64,000 nt of DNA, from the NCBI RefSeq assembly GCF_014385095.1, contig NZ_JACRTC010000001.1, positions 682,001 to 746,000 of the forward strand, given 5' to 3'. Positions 16,559-24,161 of the stretch are shown piece by piece; the stretch's first letter is position 1, and every line of letters begins with the position of its first letter. The notes under the pieces are model-generated. The model ran no database searches and was not told the DNA's origin. It worked only from the letters and a program-made list of their open reading frames with translations. This DNA comes from Zongyangia hominis (GTDB lineage: Bacteria > Bacillota > Clostridia > Oscillospirales > Ruminococcaceae). Position numbers and translations under genes: made by a program.

Positions 16559-17830
16559 TTAGCCCTTGGCCGTCACAATGACCACCACCGAGTAATCGCC
16601 GTTGGCCCACACCAACTGCTTGCCCGGAATCACAATCTTGACCGGGACCTTGAACTGGCCCGCCGCGATTTCGCTGCCCGAGAGGTCCACCTCGGCCACA
16701 ATGTCCGTCGCCGCCAGATTTTCCATGATGGAGGCGTCTCCCACAATCTTCACCTTGGTGATGGACTTGGTGCTCACCTTCACATCGAAGTTGGCCGGCG
16801 CGTTGACTACGTTGATGTTTTTGACCGTGAACTCCCTGGACGTCAGGTTCTCATTGGTGAAGTCCGCCGTCACCGTGTTGATGTTCTCAATATTGATAAA
16901 GCCGGACGGCAGCTGCACGTCATAGGAGAAGGTGCTGCTCACATCCAATTGGCTAAAGTCCACATAACCCAGATGGATTTCGCTCATGTTGTCCACCGTG
17001 TCGGTGGGGCCGGCCACCTGAATCGTTTCGTTCGATAAGGTATAGGCCAGCGAATCTATGGGGAATCCGTCGGGCATGTTGAGGAAGTCCAGCTTCACCG
17101 GCAGTTCCTTCTTCTTGAGGATGGGAATGGTCACTTCCACCGTGCCGTCGTCCACACTCATGGCGATGGAGGAGTTTTCGATCGGGTTTCCTTCCTTGTC
17201 CACCAGGGTTACTTTTCCCTGGATAACTTTGGATTCCCGCAGCGTTTCATCCAGCTCCGCCTTCACCACACATTTGGCCACCTTGGACACGTCGTTTTCC
17301 GGGCCGGTGATGGTAATTTCCGACGGATTGGCGTAGGGCTGCTCCATCATATACCCATCGGGCACCGTAACGCCGGACATGTCCACATCCAGCTTGATGG
17401 TCTTGTTGGAGAGCCGGTCAAACCGCACCCGGACCGTCTCAGGCTTATTGGAAATGATCTCGAACTCCTTGCTGGCGTCCTTTTTGGCCACCTGGATTTT
17501 GAGGTCGTAGCTGCCCGGTCCAGTAACGCCGGCCAAGGAGGCGGTGGCGACGATGTCGTCCGCCGTCAGGCTACCCACCACGTACCGCTTGCCGGTGACC
17601 CAGACGTCCACCGTGTTATCGCTGCCGGACACCACATCCAAGCCCAGCTTTCCAATGGAAGTGGACTGGATGTCGATATTCACCGGTACCTGGGTAATTT
17701 TCCCGTTCTTTTCGGGGCTGACGGTGAAGGCCACCACAAACCAGGTGACGATGGCCACCACAAACGCGAATACCCAGACGAATTTTATGTTATCAAAGAG
17801 CCTTCCCAGGCTGAATTTTTTCAGTTTCAT
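16559..17830 (-). CDS. cdaR: YbbR-domain regulator of diadenylate cyclase
   Basis: A 423-residue membrane-anchored extracytoplasmic protein. One transmembrane helix (NIKFVWVFAFVVAIVTWFVV, about residues 14-33) is followed by four YbbR-type beta repeats, as in CdaR, which binds and tunes CdaA. The ATG at 17830 shares its A with the cdaA stop (TAATG), so the two genes are translationally coupled. The longer frame starting with TTG at 17848 was rejected because that codon lies inside the GGAGGGTG ribosome site. Tandem cdaA-cdaR order is standard in Firmicutes. Confidence 0.9.
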   Translation of the reverse strand: MKLKKFSLGRLFDNIKFVWVFAFVVAIVTWFVVAFTVSPEKNGKITQVPVNIDIQSTSIGKLGLDVVSGSDNTVDVWVTGKRYVVGSLTADDIVATASLAGVTGPGSYDLKIQVAKKDASKEFEIISNKPETVRVRFDRLSNKTIKLDVDMSGVTVPDGYMMEQPYANPSEITITGPENDVSKVAKCVVKAELDETLRESKVIQGKVTLVDKEGNPIENSSIAMSVDDGTVEVTIPILKKKELPVKLDFLNMPDGFPIDSLAYTLSNETIQVAGPTDTVDNMSEIHLGYVDFSQLDVSSTFSYDVQLPSGFINIENINTVTADFTNENLTSREFTVKNINVVNAPANFDVKVSTKSITKVKIVGDASIMENLAATDIVAEVDLSGSEIAAGQFKVPVKIVIPGKQLVWANGDYSVVVIVTAKG

Positions 17831-18690
17831 TATTTTTTCACCCTCCAAAACGCCAGCTTTCTCTCACCGTTGGCACCGTTTTGGTCCGGCAACAGCTCTT
17901 TTTCCAGCAGCTGGCTGAGCGTGTGGGCGTCAAAGCCACGCTGGAGGTTGCCGTTCATGGCCACCGAAATGACCCCGGTCTCCTCCGAAACCACGATAAC
18001 CACCGCGTCGGAGTTTTCACTCATGCCGATGGCGGCCCGGTGGCGGGTTCCCAGCTGCTTGCTGATTTCATTGGTGGTGGAAAGGGGCAGGAAACAGCCC
18101 GCGGCATAGAGCTTTCCTCCCCGGATGATCATGGCGCCGTCATGCAGCGGCGAATTGGGAAAAAAGATATTGCCGATGAGCTCGGCGCTCGGGTCGGAGT
18201 TGATGACCGTGCCGGTTTTGATGATTTCGCCCAGCTTAGTCTGCCGCTCGATAACCATGAGCGCGCCGATTTTTTGGCGCGACAACGACGCCGACGCATT
18301 ACAGATCATGGAAATCGCGGTCCGCCATTTCCAGACCGATTCTTCCTCGTCCATATTGCCGGCGCCGAATACGTTAAAATTGGAGAGCTTGGTGCGGCCC
18401 ATCTGCTCCAGGGCCCGCCTGAGCTCGGGCTGAAACACCACCAACAGTGCGATCATACCGTATTCAAAGACATACCGGAGCACAAAGCTCACCGTTTTAA
18501 GACCCACCTGCTCGGCCAGTAAATAGGAAACCGCCAGCAGCACAATGCCCTTGACCAGCTGCTCGGCTCTCGTTTCCCGCACCAACTTTACCGCCTTGGA
18601 AATCAGGTACGCGACAATAACAATATCCAAAATGTCGACGATGGTCACCGTCTTCAAAATACTGATGACTGAACTCCAAAATAATCCCAT
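17830..18690 (-). CDS. cdaA: Diadenylate cyclase (c-di-AMP synthase)
   Basis: A 286-residue membrane enzyme that makes cyclic di-AMP from two ATP; c-di-AMP controls potassium and osmolyte balance in Firmicutes. Three N-terminal transmembrane segments (about residues 8-85) precede the DAC domain. Catalytic motifs are intact: DGA at 184-186 (PLHDGAMII) and RHR at 216-218 (GTRHRAA). The leader of about 190 bases upstream has a self-complementary CGCGGCC/GGCCGCG hairpin and, further up, a TAGAAT -10-like element. It forms a unit with cdaR. Confidence 0.95.
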   Translation of the reverse strand: MGLFWSSVISILKTVTIVDILDIVIVAYLISKAVKLVRETRAEQLVKGIVLLAVSYLLAEQVGLKTVSFVLRYVFEYGMIALLVVFQPELRRALEQMGRTKLSNFNVFGAGNMDEEESVWKWRTAISMICNASASLSRQKIGALMVIERQTKLGEIIKTGTVINSDPSAELIGNIFFPNSPLHDGAMIIRGGKLYAAGCFLPLSTTNEISKQLGTRHRAAIGMSENSDAVVIVVSEETGVISVAMNGNLQRGFDAHTLSQLLEKELLPDQNGANGERKLAFWRVKK

Positions 18691-18880
18691 AGCAATACTT
18701 CCCTTTATTTTAACGTCGCGGCCATGGGCCGCGTCAGATCATAGCACAAGCTGTAAACGGGAGAATGCCGCTCTCCCCTTCCGCCCCACCGGCAGGTAAA
18801 AACTTGCATTTGTATCATTCTAACACATTTGGTTTTTAAACGAAAGTACCCCGTCAGGTTTTTACATAAATTTCATGCAA

Positions 18881-20035
18881 TTATCTTTCCCGCTTTTGCA
18901 GGACTTTTTTCACAGCGCCGAGCAGCGCCCCAATGTCGCCCGCGGTGGTGAAAGCGGAAAGGCTGGCCCGGATGGTCCCAATTTCCACCGTACCCAGCTT
19001 CTGGTGGGCCAGCGGCGCACAGTGGTAGCCCCCGCGCAGCGCGATGCCCTGCTGATCGAGCAGTTCCACCGCGGTGGAACTGTCAAGGCCCCTCAGGTTA
19101 AAGCAAAGAACCGGCACATAGTGCTCGTTGTCCGGGCGCTTTGTGTAGAGGATGACATCCTCCATCTGGCTGAGTCCATCATAGAGCATCCGGGTCAGCT
19201 GCATCTCCCGCTTGTGGATTTTTTCCACCGACTCCTTTTGCAGAAAGCGGATGCCCGCCCCCAGTCCGATGATGCCGGCTGTGTTGACAGTCCCGCTTTC
19301 AAACCGGTCCGGCATAAAGTCCGGCTGGTTATAGTCTAGGGAATTGCTGCCCGTTCCTCCCGCCATGAGGGGATTTAGCTCATCGCCCCGGTCGGTGATG
19401 AGCGCGCCGGTGCCCGACGGACCATAGAGGCATTTGTGTCCGGCCATACACAGAAAGTCGATCTGGCATCGCTGGATGTCGATGGGCAGCACCCCTGCCG
19501 TCTGGGCAGCGTCTACTAAAAATAAAATGCCGTAGCGCTTTGCCAAAGCCCCAATTTTTTCAATGGGCAGGCGTACGCCGCAGACGTTGGACGCATGGGT
19601 ACAGGCAATGAGCCGGGTTCTGGAAGTGATTTTGGAGGCAAAGTTTTCCACCGTCTGGTCGTCATCCCCCTCCGCCACATCGGCAACGCTGTAAGTGATG
19701 AGCCCTTCCACCGCCAGCTGATGCACGGGACGCAGCACCGAGTTATGTTCAAAGGTGGAAATAACCACATGGTCCCCTCGCCGCAGGATTCCCTTGATGG
19801 CCGTATTGAGCGCCTGGGTGCAGTTTTGTGTGAAGACCACGTTGGTCACATCATAGGCATTAAAAAAATCGGCCAGCGCCTCACGGCAGTCGTAGACCTT
19901 TTCTGCCGTGTTGACGCTCATCTTGTGGCCGCTCCTCCCGGGGTTGGCTCCATAGGTGGTGAAAGCGGACTGGACCGCCCGGGCCACCGAGGGAGGCTTG
20001 GGAAAGGTGGTTGCCGCGTTATCTAAATATACCAT
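18881..20035 (-). CDS. Cysteine desulfurase-family aminotransferase class V (EF2568-like)
   Basis: A 384-residue PLP enzyme. It starts MVYLDNAATTFPKPPSV, and the PLP lysine is K201 in AGHKCLYGPSG. The mobile-loop cysteine is in GGYHCAPLAHQKLGT near residue 338, and NCTQALN and VDAAQT contact the cofactor. The GGYHCAPLAH form is typical of the subgroup often annotated as cysteine desulfurase family protein and found beside a small Se/S carrier-like protein. It would remove sulfur or selenium from cysteine or selenocysteine and pass it on. The gene starts one base after the stop of the DUF3343-type gene, so the two are co-translated. Sulfur versus selenium use cannot be decided here; no selD or selA is in the window. 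Confidence 0.85.
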   Translation of the reverse strand: MVYLDNAATTFPKPPSVARAVQSAFTTYGANPGRSGHKMSVNTAEKVYDCREALADFFNAYDVTNVVFTQNCTQALNTAIKGILRRGDHVVISTFEHNSVLRPVHQLAVEGLITYSVADVAEGDDDQTVENFASKITSRTRLIACTHASNVCGVRLPIEKIGALAKRYGILFLVDAAQTAGVLPIDIQRCQIDFLCMAGHKCLYGPSGTGALITDRGDELNPLMAGGTGSNSLDYNQPDFMPDRFESGTVNTAGIIGLGAGIRFLQKESVEKIHKREMQLTRMLYDGLSQMEDVILYTKRPDNEHYVPVLCFNLRGLDSSTAVELLDQQGIALRGGYHCAPLAHQKLGTVEIGTIRASLSAFTTAGDIGALLGAVKKVLQKRER

Positions 20036-20036
20036 A

Positions 20037-20264
20037 TTAGTCAGCCCTTTCGTACAAACCGACGATGAGAATCCGGTTTGTCCTGAGTAATTCCATCGCC
20101 CTTTCCACGTCCCCGTTTAGGACTTTGAGCCCATAGGCACATCCTCCGTTTTGGTTATAGTTTTGTATTCTCTCTATATCACAGCGGATACCGTTTTTTT
20201 GCAGCAGCCGCTGGCCTTTCATCGCCAAGGTAACCGAGCTGAGCATGATCACCGGTTTTCCCAT
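20037..20264 (-). CDS. DUF3343 protein, putative Se/S carrier
   Basis: A 75-residue protein resembling the DUF3343 family (Pfam calls it putative Se/S carrier protein-like). Visible are the N-terminal beta strand (VIMLSSVTLAMKG), ILV-rich strands and a conserved NGGCAYGLKV with one cysteine in a Cys-Ala-Tyr-Gly turn, which could hold a persulfide or perselenide. The ATG at 20264 has GGGAGG upstream. It is directly coupled to the cysteine desulfurase gene, consistent with receiving S or Se from it. A 226-base structured leader precedes it. The function is inferred from family naming and neighbourhood. Confidence 0.75.
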   Translation of the reverse strand: MGKPVIMLSSVTLAMKGQRLLQKNGIRCDIERIQNYNQNGGCAYGLKVLNGDVERAMELLRTNRILIVGLYERAD

Positions 20265-20282
20265 GGAAAAAGACCTCCCGGT

Positions 20283-20460
20283 AAAACAAATTGCCGCGGC
20301 GTGTCCTATCTTTCCGGCCCGCAGACTTTTCCCGCGTAGGCAGACAACACCGCGGCTTTTACATCATATGCGCGTCCGAGGGAAGGGTGTGTCCCATTTT
20401 CCACCGCCGAAGCGCCCACGCTGCCTGTTCATTTCCGATCGTCGGAGTTTGTAGGCCCCC
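20283..20460 (-). promoter_or_regulatory. Structured RNA leader ending in a terminator-like hairpin before the Se/S carrier gene
   Basis: On the minus strand this GC-rich, gene-free stretch has several nested pairings. TCCGA/TCGGA form a small hairpin (about 20434-20446). AGGCAG (about 20420) can pair with CTGCCT (about 20340). A 3' hairpin, 20293-20356, has arms GCCGCG+GTGT against ACAC+CGCGGC, with an inner CCTA/TAGG helix. A U-rich tract (AATTTGTTTT) follows at once, then the ribosome site of the carrier gene. This looks like an attenuator or riboswitch expression platform, or a small RNA such as 6S with readthrough. No known riboswitch consensus was recognised, so the class is left open. 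Confidence 0.4.
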
Positions 20461-20490
20461 CTCTTCCGCTTTCTGCATTGCGCCTCATAC

Positions 20491-20528
20491 AAAAAAGAGC
20501 CGGCTGATTTCTCAGCCGGCTCTTTTTT
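20491..20528 (-). terminator. Strong terminator after ispDF
   Basis: Perfect 17-bp arms: AAAAAAGAGCCGGCTGA (20491-20507) and its complement (20512-20528). A/T runs on both sides allow termination in either direction. It sits six bases after the ispDF stop on the minus strand. Confidence 0.95.
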
Positions 20529-20533
20529 GTTCA

Positions 20534-21715
20534 TCAGTCGCGGGGAATAAGCAGGCAAACCGCGTGGGCCGCCATCCCCTCTCCCGCCCCGGTAAAACCG
20601 AGGCCCTCTTCGGTGGTGGCTTTGACGGAAACACGCCCTTCCTCCACCCCGCACAGGGCGGACAGACGCGCTCTCATGGCCGGGATAAAGGGGGCGAGCT
20701 TGGGGGCCTGGGCCACGATGGTGGCGTCCACATTGCCCAGACGATAGCCCTGTTTTTGTACCATGGCCATCACTTCCTCCAGGAGCCGGCAGCTGTCGGC
20801 TCCCCGGTAGCGTTCCTCGGTGTCGGGGAAATGCTGCCCAATGTCCCCCAGCGCCAGGGCGCCGAGCAGCGCGTCCATGACGGCGTGGGTCAGGACATCC
20901 GCGTCCGAATGTCCCAAAAGCCCCCGGCTGCTTGGCACCTCCACCCCGCCGAGAATGAGGGGACGGCCCTCTATGAACCGGTGTACATCGTAGCCGTGGC
21001 CAATTTTCATCATGGCGTCCTCCCTTTCTCCTCTTCCCGACACAATGGCCTGGGCTACCTGCAAATCTTCCGGAGTGGTGATTTTGATGTTTTCATAGCT
21101 TCCTTGGGCTAAATACACCCGTTCCCCCATCCGCTCGACGAGCTGGCAGTCGTCGGTAAAGGATCGCCCCTCCCGTGCCGCCTGGGCCAAGGCGCTCTGA
21201 TAAAGCCCTGCGGAAAACACCTGGGGGGTCTGGGTGAGCCACAGGGTGTCCCTGTCGGGAGTGTAGGCGATGCTTCCGTCTTCGGCGGCCACCTTGATGG
21301 TATCCTTGACCTTCACCGCCGCGGTGCATCCGCCTTTCTCCGCCGCCAAAGTGAGACAGCGGGTGATGGTGTCCCCGTCCACTAGTGGGCGGGCCCCATC
21401 GTGAATGCAGTAATACGCCGCCGTCGGATCGGCCGCCCGGACGCCGTTTTGCACCGACGCCTGCCGGGTCGCCCCGCCCGCCGTCACAGCGGCCAGCTTT
21501 TGTATGTGATACTCCCGTGCCAGAGCCCGGGTCTTTTCGACATCGCTTTCCCGCACCACGGCCACAATTTCCGCAATACCCGGGTGCCGCTCAAAGGCCA
21601 GCATACTTCTCACGAGCACCGGAATTCCGCCTACGGATACCCACTGCTTGTCGATCCCCTCCATGCGGCTGGCAGAGCCTGCCGCCACTACAATTGCCGT
21701 CACTTTTTCTCCCAT
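20534..21715 (-). CDS. ispDF: Bifunctional IspD/IspF enzyme of the MEP isoprenoid pathway
   Basis: A 393-residue fusion. Residues 1-230 are IspD (2-C-methylerythritol 4-phosphate cytidylyltransferase): VVAAGSASRM nucleotide loop, HDGARPLV, and the TQTPQ motif. Residues about 236-393 are IspF (MECDP synthase): GHGYDVHRF with zinc ligands, LGHSDADVLTHAVMDALLGA, HFPDTEERYRGADS and KATTEEGLGFTGAGEG. The two reactions flank IspE, which is not in the window. Fused IspDF occurs in some Firmicutes and proteobacteria. The start is the ATG at 21715. The gene is monocistronic: it is followed by a strong terminator, and the upstream oxidoreductase gene ends in its own terminator. Confidence 0.96.
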   Translation of the reverse strand: MGEKVTAIVVAAGSASRMEGIDKQWVSVGGIPVLVRSMLAFERHPGIAEIVAVVRESDVEKTRALAREYHIQKLAAVTAGGATRQASVQNGVRAADPTAAYYCIHDGARPLVDGDTITRCLTLAAEKGGCTAAVKVKDTIKVAAEDGSIAYTPDRDTLWLTQTPQVFSAGLYQSALAQAAREGRSFTDDCQLVERMGERVYLAQGSYENIKITTPEDLQVAQAIVSGRGEREDAMMKIGHGYDVHRFIEGRPLILGGVEVPSSRGLLGHSDADVLTHAVMDALLGALALGDIGQHFPDTEERYRGADSCRLLEEVMAMVQKQGYRLGNVDATIVAQAPKLAPFIPAMRARLSALCGVEEGRVSVKATTEEGLGFTGAGEGMAAHAVCLLIPRD

Positions 21716-21767
21716 TTGCTCCCCAACCTCTGTCTTTATATTAACTCCAATATAGCATAACTGAGGA

Positions 21768-21799
21768 AAAATGAAAAGCGCCCCGGGAAAAGGCGCTTT
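21768..21799 (-). terminator. Terminator after the FAD oxidoreductase gene
   Basis: AAAGCGCC (21775-21782) pairs with GGCGCTTT (21792-21799). On the minus strand TTTTCATTTTTCC follows. Confidence 0.75.
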
Positions 21800-21820
21800 C
21801 TTAGATCGCGTAGATGGCTC

Positions 21821-22990
21821 TTAGGGGACGAGCTGGAAGAGATCCTCGCCGTCGGGGACTTCATCGCCCCGCTCGATAATGCCGGCCCAGGTGTTACCGG
21901 CGCGGATATTGCCGATCAGCAGCATACCGACGAGCCGTTTTTCCCTGACGACGGCCCTCTGATAGCTGCCGTTCTTCTCTCTCGTCAGCACGTGTCCGTC
22001 CTCCATCGGGTCCATTTCCCCGATGGAGAGGGCCATCCTTCCAAAATAATGAAGGCCGTTGCGGCTGGGGGCCGCATTTTGATAGAAAGCGCTTCCCCCC
22101 GCCATATTGATTCCCGCTATTTTACCTTGTTCCACAGCGCAAAGCCAGGTACCGGTGAGTCCCGTCACATCCCCCGCTGCGAAGATATGGGGGTCGGAGG
22201 TGCACAAACGCGCGTCCACCCTGACGCCCCGGTCGATCTCCACCGCGCCCTCAGCGAAGGCGCAGTTGGGGCGCACACCGGCGGCCACCACAACCAGATC
22301 GCAGGGGATTTCCCTGCCGTCGCCAAGGGCGATGCCCACAGCGTTTTTCTCCTCGTCCATGAGGCACTTCTCTACCCGGGCCCCCAGGATAAAGGAGGCA
22401 CCATGATCTTCAAACGCCTTTTGGAAAAGGGAGGCCCCATAGGCGTCGAGCTGCAAGGGGATGATACGTCCGGCCATTTCCACTACCGTTACCTGCCGCT
22501 TTTGGTGCAAAAGCGCCTCTGCGGCATCCATTCCCACCAGCCCTGAGCCGATAATCACCACCTGGGAGCCCTCTGCGGTCTGGGACAAAATTCGGTCCGC
22601 ATCCGCCATATCCCGGAAGCCGCAAACCCGCCCCGCCTGGCGCAGATTCTCCACCGGCGGGATGGCGGGGTAAGCGCCGGACGCAATCAGCAGCTGATCA
22701 TAACACTCCTGTGTCCCATCCGAGAGGAGGATCCTCCTCTCGGATGGCCGAATTTCCATCACTTTTGTATCCTTACGCCAGCGGATATCGTTATTTTCAA
22801 AGAATCCGGGCTCAACAAAGTTGATCTGCGCCGCCGTTTTTTCTCCCGAAAGATACTGCACCAGACGGTTGCGGGCGTGGACCTGCTCTTCTGGACAGAT
22901 AACAAGAATTTCGTCCTTTTCCTTTTGGCCACGAATGGTTTTGGCTGCCGTCAGCCCCGCCGGCCCCGCGCCGATAATAATATGTTTCAT
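21821..22990 (-). CDS. NAD(P)H/FAD-dependent oxidoreductase (nitrite-reductase/rubredoxin-reductase type)
   Basis: A 389-residue two-dinucleotide-binding flavoprotein. The FAD-binding loop is IIGAGPAGLTAAKTI at the N-terminus, the NAD(P)H loop is VVIIGSGLVGMDAAEALL near residue 145, and a second FAD motif is HIFAAGDVTG near residue 268. The layout matches NirB N-terminal domains and NADH:rubredoxin reductases, which pass electrons from NADH to a small redox protein. The C-terminal 90 residues resemble the dimerisation region. No rubredoxin or other acceptor gene is adjacent. It is a single gene with its own terminator. The electron acceptor cannot be named. Confidence 0.85.
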   Translation of the reverse strand: MKHIIIGAGPAGLTAAKTIRGQKEKDEILVICPEEQVHARNRLVQYLSGEKTAAQINFVEPGFFENNDIRWRKDTKVMEIRPSERRILLSDGTQECYDQLLIASGAYPAIPPVENLRQAGRVCGFRDMADADRILSQTAEGSQVVIIGSGLVGMDAAEALLHQKRQVTVVEMAGRIIPLQLDAYGASLFQKAFEDHGASFILGARVEKCLMDEEKNAVGIALGDGREIPCDLVVVAAGVRPNCAFAEGAVEIDRGVRVDARLCTSDPHIFAAGDVTGLTGTWLCAVEQGKIAGINMAGGSAFYQNAAPSRNGLHYFGRMALSIGEMDPMEDGHVLTREKNGSYQRAVVREKRLVGMLLIGNIRAGNTWAGIIERGDEVPDGEDLFQLVP

Positions 22991-23187
22991 CCTCTTTCCT
23001 CCTCGCCCTATTAGGCAAATCCTGCTACTTTCATGGTACGCTTTTTTCCTAAAAATATACGAAAGGGCCTTGGAAGAAAACGCTCGTTCCTCATAATGGA
23101 TGTGAGATTGTCTCGGTCGTGAAAAGGCCGGCGGCTCTCTAGCGGTGCCTCATTCTAGGGATGGATGGTATCAAACATGGGCGGGAA

Positions 23188-23955
23188 TCAGGCGGCTTTG
23201 TGCTGGCGGCCTTCGTGATCGAGAGTGTAGGGCTGCGGATAGATGAGATCGCTTACTTTGACAAACGTATAGCCCTCGCCCGAGAGCTTCTGCAAAATCT
23301 GCGGCAGGGCCGTAGGGGTATCGGGAGCGCCGCTGTGGAAAAGGACGATGGAACCGTTTCGCACCTTCCCCGTCACCCGTTCCACGATTTTGTCGGCGCC
23401 CGGCTTCTTCCAGTCGATGGAATCCACATCCCATTGGATACATTCGAGGCCCTTATTACGCACCGCCCGGACTGCTTCGCTATTGTAGGACCCCGATGGT
23501 ACGCGGAACAGGGTGGGACGGACACCGGCCACCCGCTCAATTTTGGAGCAGGAATTGTCGATCTCCTGTGACCTTTTCTCTTCGGAAATTTTGGCCATGT
23601 CCGCGTGGGTGTCCGAGTGGCTCATGACTTCATGCCCGCTTTGCACCAGCTTTTTCACCGATTCTGGATAGGCGTCGCACCACTGGCCCACCACAAAAAA
23701 GGTGCATTGGGCGTTATATTTCTTGAGAATTCCTAAAAGGGTATCAATGTCCTTGTCGTCCCAGGCGCAGTTGAAGGTGAGGGCCACCTTTTTGTCCAGC
23801 GTGTCCACGCTGTAAATGGGGATATCCTTGTTCGTCTGGGCCACTCCCACCACCCGGGAGGCTCCATAGGCAATACAGATGGCTATGGCGATTCCCAACA
23901 AAATTACACATCCTGTGAGCATCATCTTTTTCTTCGTCACTACCGTAAAATTCAA
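23188..23955 (-). CDS. PdaB-like polysaccharide deacetylase family protein
   Basis: A 255-residue protein with an N-terminal transmembrane helix (about residues 12-30) and a NodB-type domain. Motif 1 is LTFNCAWDD, with asparagine (N62) where most NodB enzymes have the catalytic aspartate. Motif 2 is SHSDTHAD with H113 and H117 (metal), followed by FRVPSG and LFHSG. The architecture and length match the sporulation-linked PdaB subgroup, whose members are thought to act on spore wall polysaccharide. The altered motif 1 suggests reduced or altered activity. The gene is monocistronic and divergent from the MATE exporter gene at 24162. Confidence 0.85.
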   Translation of the reverse strand: MNFTVVTKKKMMLTGCVILLGIAIAICIAYGASRVVGVAQTNKDIPIYSVDTLDKKVALTFNCAWDDKDIDTLLGILKKYNAQCTFFVVGQWCDAYPESVKKLVQSGHEVMSHSDTHADMAKISEEKRSQEIDNSCSKIERVAGVRPTLFRVPSGSYNSEAVRAVRNKGLECIQWDVDSIDWKKPGADKIVERVTGKVRNGSIVLFHSGAPDTPTALPQILQKLSGEGYTFVKVSDLIYPQPYTLDHEGRQHKAA

Positions 23956-24161
23956 AGCACTCGCATCCTTTCCATGGTGGCAACTTCATGCTGTTTTTAA
24001 TATATGAAGGCGGCACTTAGAAAAAGACGGCGGTGGGCAAAGCTAGATGATCCGCATTGCTTTCCATCCAGAATTTATCCGTGTTCTTTTCCTACTCTTG
24101 CATTTTTTTACAAAAAGGTGCATAGTAAGAGCTGAGAAAAAAGAAGTTTTGAGGGTGAAGT

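Noticed and set aside
20265..20490. RNase P, tmRNA, SRP or Moco riboswitch in the leader
   Set aside because: None of the conserved sequence blocks of these RNAs could be found; a 6S RNA could be neither confirmed nor excluded.
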